This document shows positions 23,877-29,466 of a stretch of DNA of 29,466 nt, piece after piece. Below the pieces are notes generated by a model, which saw nothing but the letters and a program-made list of their open reading frames with translations, had not been told where the DNA came from and ran no database searches. The stretch lies in the NCBI GenBank assembly GCA_043744275.1, contig JAYTUY010000055.1:1-29466 (forward strand). Direction: 5' to 3'. The translations under genes were made by a program, and so were the position numbers. This DNA is from JAAFJT01 sp043744275 (GTDB lineage: Bacteria; Bacteroidota; Bacteroidia; Chitinophagales; Saprospiraceae). Positions within the stretch are counted from its first letter, which is position 1; the number at the start of each line of letters is the position of its first letter.

Positions 23877-24109
23877 AATCAGATAACATTGCAACAAGTC
23901 TATTGGACAATCTATCCTTCAGGATTATTGACCAATCTCAAATTCCCCTCTGCTTTGACATTGCAAAACAGGCGTTTGAGTTTTTTAAAGAAATTGAAAT
24001 GGCAATAGATATAATTAGACAAGTAATTAGATTATCAAATAACGCTCATATTTTCTTTGAGGAAATATGAGACGGTCTAATATCTAACATCTAATAATCT
24101 AAAATCTAC
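23877..24109. other. Remainder of the 23732-24109 gap, no convincing gene
   Basis: A 69-codon plus-strand frame (23861-24070) starts inside the inverted repeat and resembles no family I know; its reverse strand is full of stops. The stretch 24074-24108 is made of TCTAA/ATCTAA words, another short-word repeat. I see no RNA gene or promoter that fits the consensus. Confidence 0.5.
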
Positions 24110-24616
24110 TCAACCGAAAATCGGAGGTGGCTTTTGAACAGTGAGGAATGGGTCAGCTTTTGTGTCTAAATACAACAAGAATGAATATTGCTCTTCATAC
24201 ACCGCTGGAGACGGTGATAATTCTTTGACGATTTCACAAAACAAATCTTTTTGCCATTTGAAAAAAGCATTTGTTGAATTTTTAGAGAACGGGTCTTGGC
24301 TTGATTTTTTTTCAATGGCTTGATAATCAATCAGTTGTGAGCTATCGACTATCGTATAACAGATGGTTTGACCATTCCGATTTTCAGCAAAAAAGTTATC
24401 GCTGTATATATCTCCCCGATGGCGGGCGTTCTGTTCATCCAAGACGATAATGGCTTGAGATTGACCGATTTGCTCTGATTTTTCAGCCGATAATTCAGTT
24501 TCGAGGGCAGTCAATTGGCGTTGTACTTCCACATATTCATAGCTGACGAGCATCGGATGTACGAAGCTATCTGCAAAGAATACGAGTAATAAAAGCCAAC
24601 CAATCAAACGATTCAT
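24110..24616 (-). CDS. Unrecognised 168-residue membrane-anchored or exported protein
   Basis: One N-terminal hydrophobic segment (MNRLIGWLLLLVFFADSFVH) is followed by an acidic, coiled-coil-prone stretch (VEVQRQLTALETELSAEKSEQ) and a mixed globular part with two widely spaced cysteines. A proline end (VQKPPPIFG) closes it. I do not recognise a family. Bacteroidota have small single-helix proteins of this layout (short N-terminal helix, PPP-containing tail), but similarity in layout is weak evidence. It is divergent from the ATL gene. It is not part of an obvious operon and has no motif copy. Confidence 0.7.
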   Translation of the reverse strand: MNRLIGWLLLLVFFADSFVHPMLVSYEYVEVQRQLTALETELSAEKSEQIGQSQAIIVLDEQNARHRGDIYSDNFFAENRNGQTICYTIVDSSQLIDYQAIEKKSSQDPFSKNSTNAFFKWQKDLFCEIVKELSPSPAVYEEQYSFLLYLDTKADPFLTVQKPPPIFG

Positions 24617-24787
24617 GATGCCAAATAAGGGTGAAAACAGGTGTTAAAATGATCAGCAAAATTTTTACTTTTGCCATTCATACAACAAAGGAAACTAAAT
24701 TTTGACATTTCAGAGTATTCTGAACCTAAATTTTCTTCTCTTTAACAATTTGCCTTTTAAAAAAACATCTAACAAATCGTTTGAACC

Positions 24788-25153
24788 ATGAAAAAAAGCC
24801 ATTATTGGGAAGATGTGTATGCTGTGACGAGGCTCATTCCGCCCGGTCGCGTTTGCACTTACGGGGCGATTGCTGAATATCTCCGCTTGGGTTCGCCGCG
24901 CATGGTCGGCTGGGCTTTGAATCATGCCCACACGTTTTCGCAAGACCCACTCGGCAGCGGCATTATTCCTGCTCAACGTGTCGTCAATCGCAACGGTGAA
25001 CTGACAGGCAGGCACCATTTCCCTACGCCGACCCTTATGGAAGAGCTTTTAATTTTAGAAGGCGTAGAAGTAGTGGATAGTAAAGTCCAAAAATTTGATA
25101 AAGTCTTCTGGCATCCGTTGGCGGATTTGGAGGAGGATGTGGATTTGGATTGA
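24788..25153 (+). CDS. Alkyltransferase-like (ATL) protein, MGMT family without the reactive cysteine
   Basis: 121 residues. It has the DNA-binding domain of O6-methylguanine methyltransferases: VYAVTRLIPPGRVCTYGAIA (about 10-29), GSPRMVGWALN (35-45) with the helix-turn-helix and arginine finger, and VNRNGELTG (66-74). At the alkyl acceptor the usual PCHRV reads PAQRV (61-65), so the Cys is Ala62 and the His is Gln63. Known ATL proteins, which have Trp or Ala there, bind O6-alkylguanine without repairing it and flag it for nucleotide excision repair; that role is inferred here. A possible -7 box TACTTTTG lies at 24666-24673, without a clear -33 partner. Confidence 0.9.
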   Translation: MKKSHYWEDVYAVTRLIPPGRVCTYGAIAEYLRLGSPRMVGWALNHAHTFSQDPLGSGIIPAQRVVNRNGELTGRHHFPTPTLMEELLILEGVEVVDSKVQKFDKVFWHPLADLEEDVDLD

Positions 25154-25163
25154 GGTTTTGATG

Positions 25164-25252
25164 GGAACGCGGATGACGCGGATTGTGCAGATTTTCGCAG
25201 ATTTCATTATTTGATGCTTGAAAATCTGTTAAATCCGCGTCATCCGCGTTCC
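25164..25252. repeat. Inverted repeat, ggaacgcggatgacgcggatt family, copy 2
   Basis: Bases 25164-25184 (GGAACGCGGATGACGCGGAT plus T) are the exact reverse complement of 25232-25252, with shorter imperfect pairing (CAGATTTTC/GAAAATCTG) inside. It lies between the convergent ATL and S41 peptidase genes. The arm sequence is shared with 23776-23876. Confidence 0.95.
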
Positions 25253-25286
25253 TATTACCTGTAAATGGCTTTTTTACTGAGGGGTA

Positions 25287-27533
25287 TCAATGATTTATAA
25301 CCTCAATGGCTTTTTCTAATACTTCATCTTTACCTGCTTTGATGCCGGCAATAGTGGGCTTCACTATGATATTTGGAATAATACCGACTCTTTGCGTTTC
25401 TCTACCATCGGGGTAATAAATGCCGATACCAGATATATAAGAGTGAAAGTTGCCTGGTAGCGTAAACGCTGACACATCACCATCCGCACCCGCTGTTTGG
25501 CTGCCGATGACTATTGCTTGAGGGGCTGTTTGGAGTGCCATAGTAGTATATTCTGCTTGACTTTGAGTAGTTTCATTAACTAAAATGACTACTTTACCCT
25601 TATAATAATTAGCATTATCACTCCCAACAGATTCTAATCTATTATGCCATCGAAATAAGCCAGGGTAGTTAATATCCACCTTTGAAAATTTGACAAAAGG
25701 TTTTCGATGAGGTAACAAGTAGTTACTTAATGCAAAGACAACAAATTGTGCAGGGTAACATCTCATGTCAATCACAATACCTTTGGTATTTTTAAATTGT
25801 TCAAATATAGTGGGAAGTAACCTTATTTCTATATTACCTAAATACAAATACCCAATATCAGAAGAAAGAAAACGATAACAGCTATCTGGTTTTGATAACC
25901 ATGTACTTTTACTTCTATCAATCAAAACGTGTCTTTTCAAGTGTAATATTTGTATTTTCCCATTTCTTTTAACTTTTACTGTTACTTTAGGTGTAAACCC
26001 TTTAAATAGTTTTTGTGCTATAAATTGTAGTCGAACCGATTGATTTGAGCCGTATGTTATTTTAGCTCTTTTTTTTATCACTTTATTGATTCTTTTTCCG
26101 TCAACTTCTAATATAATGTCTCCAACTAACAATTTGGTTTGTTCTTCAATTTCAGTATCATATAAACCTGCTACTATTGCTTTATTATCAATAAAAATAA
26201 TTTGGACAGGTAAATTATAATATCCGTCAAACTGTTTTGTCCAATAAATATCAGAAAAATTGATGCTGGCATGTGAATCGTGAATATTTGCTACCAACTC
26301 TGAAAGTACCAATCGATAACTTAATGTATCATTAGAAACTATCAATTTGGGTATAAATTTATCTAAAGTAGCAGTCCAATCATCTTGCCCAATAGCATAT
26401 TTGTAAGGAAAATAGTATTCAATTATATTCCAAAAGCGAAAAAGCGATAGTAGTCTGTACCCAACGTCTGGTAAAATCTTAGTAGAATAAGTCGCTTCAT
26501 TCGTAAAAATGGGATTACCTACTACGTTTTGAGCAATATAATAATGCTTAGTTTGATTTCTATTTTGATGAATAAAAAGAAGTTTTTCTGCTAATTTATC
26601 ACTCATTTGCTTAGGATTTATCCAATTAAAGCTTGGTTTTACTCTAAAATCTTTTGTTACAGGTTGAGGACATTGAACACAGGATTCTATTGTGCCAAAA
26701 CTTTCTATCCAACTCAATAATATTTCATCTCTTGTACGTGTATTAGAACAACTCAAGATTGAAGGCATTATTTTAAATAATTCAAAGTCCCAATTATAAT
26801 TACCTTGAGCTATTGAAGGGTGATGATATTTCATAAAGCCCCAGATTTTACCCAATAAACTCAAATCATTTATTTGTTTTTTTGAAATGACATTCAAATT
26901 TATTTTTGAACTATTGAAAAATTCACTATCAGTTTTGTTTATATTTTTATTACTTTTAGGTTTTGCTTCCTCATACGGCTTACCATCAATAAATAAACGA
27001 ATGTTATCAAACCAAACTTTTCCTTTACCTTTTAACTGTAAACCTAAATCAATCTCCTCATCATCGTAACTTATTGGTAATTCAATTGAAAATTCTTCCC
27101 AATCTTTTGTACCTATAACTCTATTTTTTTTTAGGTCGATGTATTTTGACTCTAAATTATGGTTAAAAATACGCATCCATAAATTCGCCCAATCTTTGTG
27201 ATTAATGTTCTCTGTTTTAATAAAACATTTGAAGCTAATTTTTTGACCTTCAAAATTAACAGGTAAAGTATATTTATAGTAGGCAAAATTCCCTTCACTC
27301 ACTGATGTATCAGAAACAATAGATATAGAATATTTTCTTTCCTGTACAACATTAGAATCTAACAAAAAAGAATAATAAGGAAGGTCATTTGCGTACACTT
27401 GTGAAACCCAGCCAGTAGCCTTTAAATCATTACCAAATCTTTCAAAATCTAAATTATTAGCATTTTGAGCAAAAGTAAATTCTGATAACAAAATGGCTAA
27501 AAGGTAGTGAAGTTTAGTTAAAAATCGCTTCAT
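25287..27533 (-). CDS. S41 family peptidase (C-terminal processing protease-like), exported
   Basis: 748 residues. A signal peptide (about 1-22, ending TFAQ) is followed by an N-terminal beta-sandwich, carbohydrate-binding-like module (about 25-185). The S41 part (about 215-745) has a PDZ-like segment (KLLVGDIILEVDGKRI) and the catalytic core with VNETTQSQAEYTTMAL: Ser658 and Glu661 in the S-x-A-E arrangement, then GSQTAGADGDVSAF. It is likely active in the periplasm or at the cell surface. It lies downstream of the lanthipeptide precursor on the same strand, so a role in leader removal or peptide processing is possible, but S41 enzymes are also common housekeeping proteins. The coding sequence is visibly more AT-rich than genes to the left and contains no motif copy; one copy lies three bases past its stop. 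Confidence 0.88.
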   Translation of the reverse strand: MKRFLTKLHYLLAILLSEFTFAQNANNLDFERFGNDLKATGWVSQVYANDLPYYSFLLDSNVVQERKYSISIVSDTSVSEGNFAYYKYTLPVNFEGQKISFKCFIKTENINHKDWANLWMRIFNHNLESKYIDLKKNRVIGTKDWEEFSIELPISYDDEEIDLGLQLKGKGKVWFDNIRLFIDGKPYEEAKPKSNKNINKTDSEFFNSSKINLNVISKKQINDLSLLGKIWGFMKYHHPSIAQGNYNWDFELFKIMPSILSCSNTRTRDEILLSWIESFGTIESCVQCPQPVTKDFRVKPSFNWINPKQMSDKLAEKLLFIHQNRNQTKHYYIAQNVVGNPIFTNEATYSTKILPDVGYRLLSLFRFWNIIEYYFPYKYAIGQDDWTATLDKFIPKLIVSNDTLSYRLVLSELVANIHDSHASINFSDIYWTKQFDGYYNLPVQIIFIDNKAIVAGLYDTEIEEQTKLLVGDIILEVDGKRINKVIKKRAKITYGSNQSVRLQFIAQKLFKGFTPKVTVKVKRNGKIQILHLKRHVLIDRSKSTWLSKPDSCYRFLSSDIGYLYLGNIEIRLLPTIFEQFKNTKGIVIDMRCYPAQFVVFALSNYLLPHRKPFVKFSKVDINYPGLFRWHNRLESVGSDNANYYKGKVVILVNETTQSQAEYTTMALQTAPQAIVIGSQTAGADGDVSAFTLPGNFHSYISGIGIYYPDGRETQRVGIIPNIIVKPTIAGIKAGKDEVLEKAIEVINH

Positions 27534-27604
27534 AAATTATAATAGAATAAAATTCAATTGTTAGGTAAATAATTTTTAATTTATATTCCTAATATATACT
27601 TGAT

Positions 27605-27679
27605 AAAAAGCGGTTTGCTAAAATTTCAATATTAAAAACTATTTATTTTTAAATTATCAATATTAAACAAACCACTTTT
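27605..27679 (-). terminator. Long-loop hairpin between precursor and peptidase, possible attenuator
   Basis: AAAAGCGGTTTG (from 27606) pairs with CAAACCACTTTT (27668-27679) with one mismatch, around a loop of about 50 AT-rich bases that holds two copies of TCAATATTAAA. On the minus strand it is followed by TTTTTAT. It could let most transcripts stop after the precursor gene, giving more precursor than peptidase. Confidence 0.4.
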
Positions 27680-27723
27680 CATTGAGTACTTAGAGTTGAT
27701 TGCAATAAACCCTACTAATTTAA

Positions 27724-27924
27724 TTACATTATGATACAATCTTCTTCACAACAAGTGTGTTGCCATTGCGTAGGGCAAGCATGCGTATTAGGGCATTGAC
27801 ACATAGTGCCGCCTAAAGTCATTTGTTCTGCTCCTCCTTTAACGTTCCACATTTCCTCCTTGTTTAAGGATGCAATCGTTTTTTTGTTGAGTGATAGCTT
27901 GGTTAAAACTTTCTTCTTTTCCAT
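27724..27924 (-). CDS. Class I lanthipeptide precursor peptide
   Basis: 66 residues. The leader has the Bacteroidota lanthipeptide form: KLSLNKKTIASLNKEEM, then WNVKGG, with a double-glycine cut expected after Gly31. The core (32-66) is rich in Cys and Thr: C42, C44, C50, C58, C59 and C63, and T36, T40, T47, T52 and T57, with no Ser. Dehydration of Thr by a LanB and addition of Cys would give methyllanthionine rings; at most five rings are possible for six Cys. The gene follows a LanB C-terminal part on the same strand after 113 bases and precedes an S41 peptidase. The start ATG 27924 is preceded by an A-rich leader. No LanC cyclase or exporter is in the window. Confidence 0.88.
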   Translation of the reverse strand: MEKKKVLTKLSLNKKTIASLNKEEMWNVKGGAEQMTLGGTMCQCPNTHACPTQWQHTCCEEDCIIM

Positions 27925-28037
27925 AGTAGTTACAATTTAAATGTTAAAAAATTTTGGTTAATTATGAATAAAATTTGTTTAAAAAATGTATTCTAAAATT
28001 GATATTTGTTGAGTTTTAATAATCTATAAGAAAAGTC

Positions 28038-29399
28038 TTATGACTCAATCATTATCATTTTACTGTGTTTTATAGTTTGATATGTTTTATATAGAAAATC
28101 ATACAATACAAGCTCATGTACGCGTTGCTCAGATATAAACAAACGATTGTGAAGCATGTGAATATAACTTATTATCAAATCATCAATTTTGTTATTATCT
28201 TTTTTTAAAATCTTTATTATCTCTTTTGCAATGGGCTTAATCGCATTTTCTTTATCTTTTATAAATTGTCGAAATATCATTGTATTTTCATCGGTTTCCG
28301 CCATATCTAAAAAAGATTTTATAACTTGATTATGTTTTTCTAACTTATTATTAAGTGCTTTTCGTAGAGTATCGTTCATACCAAATTCTTTCCCGAAGCT
28401 GAATTGCAATTTTTTTAAAACCCTTATTTTATCTTCTATTACATAATGAAAAGCATTAAGTAAAGCATCCATAGAGAAAAGTCCGTATAACCATCGTTTA
28501 TCTTCTTTTAAAATCTCATTATAATTTAAGAAATTCAAAGTTGTTTCACTATCAATACAAAAAATAGTTTCTGATAAATCTATTGTTTGGCTGCCGTATC
28601 TTTCTATTTCACGTTCATAAGTATCTGTTTGAATACGAGATATAAGTTGCTCTTGCAAAGGATTTTGAAGTGTCTCATAAATATGTTTCACAATCATTTC
28701 TACATTGTTTTTTTCAGTGAGCTTAAAGCGCAATCGAATATGCGGTTTAGGGTCTGCATACCGTATAAAAAACCATTTTTCAATTAATTCTTTTTTTTGT
28801 AAAAGAATTACTACGTTTTTAATATTATTTATCAAAATTTCATCAGCAATAGAAGCCCCGCAATAAATTTTGTAGTATAGCCAATCTGCTCCAATAGGAA
28901 AAGAACGAGAGCAATTATGTTCTTCCACGCTGTCTTCAAATTTGTTTTTATGGTCATCAACATTTCTCTTATTAAAAACACTGATAAATTGATTTGTATA
29001 ATTATACCCCTCAGTATCACTGACGAGATTGTTAATTTCATTAAAGTCAAATTCTTTTAGAGTTACAAACTGCTTGTTTTTAATTTCTTTAATAAAAACT
29101 TTGAGCGACAAATAGCTTGTTAATTCAATAAACAACTCATTATCTCCCTCTACTATTAAAATGCGAGAAGGCATTTTCCATTCTAACCTCCATTTTGTTA
29201 CAAGTTCAACCAATAAATCATCTGGTACATTTATGATAGAAACATAATCTTCTTTAGCCAACTGCCACGTAGCTTGAAATAATATAACATTGTGATATGA
29301 AATACGCGGCAAAAACTTAAATTCTCTTGATAATTTCCCCCAATTGCAACCTAAACCGCCCCTAAGATGGGTGTAGTTCCCATTTGATGTAAAAATCAT
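28038..29399 (-). CDS. LanB-type lanthipeptide dehydratase, C-terminal part; N-terminal portion missing or out of frame
   Basis: 453 residues from ATG 29399. The first about 165 residues match the end of the LanB glutamylation domain (LPRISYHNVILFQATWQL). From about 165 the thiopeptide-type/LanB C-terminal elimination domain follows: DWLYYKIYCGASIADEIL, KWFFIRYADPKPHIRLRFKL, and the helical tail with LLNAFHYVI and SYIHMLHNRLFIS. A full LanB has several hundred further N-terminal residues. Here the frame is closed by a TAA 15 bases upstream of the ATG, and the remaining 66 bases to the window edge do not continue it in a recognisable way. A frameshift, a stop, or an insertion is likely; a natural split gene is less likely because the break is not at the domain boundary. 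If no N-terminal half exists, the precursor would not be dehydrated. One motif copy (29007) is present. Confidence 0.8.
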   Translation of the reverse strand: MIFTSNGNYTHLRGGLGCNWGKLSREFKFLPRISYHNVILFQATWQLAKEDYVSIINVPDDLLVELVTKWRLEWKMPSRILIVEGDNELFIELTSYLSLKVFIKEIKNKQFVTLKEFDFNEINNLVSDTEGYNYTNQFISVFNKRNVDDHKNKFEDSVEEHNCSRSFPIGADWLYYKIYCGASIADEILINNIKNVVILLQKKELIEKWFFIRYADPKPHIRLRFKLTEKNNVEMIVKHIYETLQNPLQEQLISRIQTDTYEREIERYGSQTIDLSETIFCIDSETTLNFLNYNEILKEDKRWLYGLFSMDALLNAFHYVIEDKIRVLKKLQFSFGKEFGMNDTLRKALNNKLEKHNQVIKSFLDMAETDENTMIFRQFIKDKENAIKPIAKEIIKILKKDNNKIDDLIISYIHMLHNRLFISEQRVHELVLYDFLYKTYQTIKHSKMIMIES

Positions 29400-29466
29400 A
29401 ACTTTGATAAAAAGTTAAGATATGGAAACGAAGTACAACAAAGAGCTTGATGGCAGTATTACGGTC

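Larger units (their letters stand above)
93..29017. repeat. Dispersed 10-mer motif TACTGAGGGG, 28 exact copies
   Basis: The exact core TACTGAGGGG is seen on the plus strand starting at 94, 1528, 1989, 3454, 6638, 9030, 9691, 10213, 12988, 16522, 17295, 21012 and 25275. On the minus strand it starts (lower coordinate) at 991, 1277, 4917, 7422, 7563, 8902, 11333, 13985, 14295, 16012, 17090, 17464, 22917, 23135 and 29007. All copies are preceded by A or T. The G run varies from 4 to 7 and is usually followed by T. Near copies (CTGAGGGG core only) lie at 2731 and 23427. Twenty-five copies are within genes and three (17090, 21012, 25275) are between genes. Longer copy-free stretches are 17.5-21.0 kb and 25.3-29.0 kb. 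The span given here covers the first to last copy; the motif itself is 10-14 bases. Over-representation is directly visible; function is unknown. Confidence 0.97.

Noticed and set aside
23861..24070. 69-codon plus-strand frame
   Set aside because: It starts inside the inverted repeat, has no recognisable family or promoter, and covers a repeat-rich gap.
93..29017. Motif as a KOPS/Chi-type polar signal or as a coding-strand artefact
   Set aside because: Copies are balanced between strands (13/15) and relative to transcription (13/12), and several reading frames are used.
29422..29466. Start of a plus-strand gene at the right edge
   Set aside because: Only 15 codons are visible and no family can be assigned; it is mentioned only as an alternative for the LanB break.

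Overview
The window looks like a stretch of a Bacteroidota chromosome. The evidence is two secreted proteases ending in type IX secretion (T9SS) sorting domains, a DUF4271-hemD gene pair, the alternative GlmU-type protein, a type B L31, a grasp-with-SPASM maturase, and promoters of the Bacteroidota form TTTG-(19-21)-TAnnTTTG. Class level (Chitinophagia, Saprospiria or Cytophagia) cannot be settled from the sequence alone.

Layout. 1-2.2 kb: end of a SPASM-domain peptide maturase and a HlyD-type export adaptor, the edge of a RiPP locus, separated by an intergenic region with a minus-strand promoter, a terminator-ended structured RNA and a possible 40-residue gene. 2.2-7.3 kb: an Omp85/BamA-like barrel, rpmE2, the alternative GlmU, and an FMN/3Fe-4S glutamate-synthase-like protein. 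7.4-13.7 kb: a T9SS subtilase and a T9SS M36 metalloprotease flanking an AlkA-type glycosylase. 13.9-21 kb: family 2 glycosyltransferase, ECF sigma factor, FAD oxidoreductase, comF, DUF4271, hemD and tcdA. 21-25.2 kb: a two-domain vanadium haloperoxidase/PAP2 lipoprotein, a barrel-like protein, an unrecognised 168-residue protein and an alkyltransferase-like (ATL) protein. 25.3-29.4 kb: a visibly AT-rich lanthipeptide locus on the minus strand, with a LanB C-terminal part lacking its N-terminal portion, a Cys/Thr-rich precursor and an S41 peptidase.

The most striking signal is not a gene. The exact 10-mer TACTGAGGGG occurs 28 times on the two strands (13 plus, 15 minus), about once per 1.05 kb, against roughly 0.06 expected for a random 10-mer. 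It is followed by 0-3 further Gs and usually a T. Twenty-five copies lie inside genes, in four of the five reading frames that avoid a stop, with no strand or coding-direction bias and in unrelated protein families. This indicates selection or spread at the DNA level. It resembles the DNA uptake sequences of Neisseriaceae and Pasteurellaceae in length and density, but I know of no such description for this motif, and the function is inference.

Intergenic regions are also unusual. Many are filled with inverted repeats built from short words (gatgaat, gagttgaga, ttaggaat), or with a longer shared palindromic unit (GGAACGCGGATGACGCGGATT) found at two places 1.4 kb apart.
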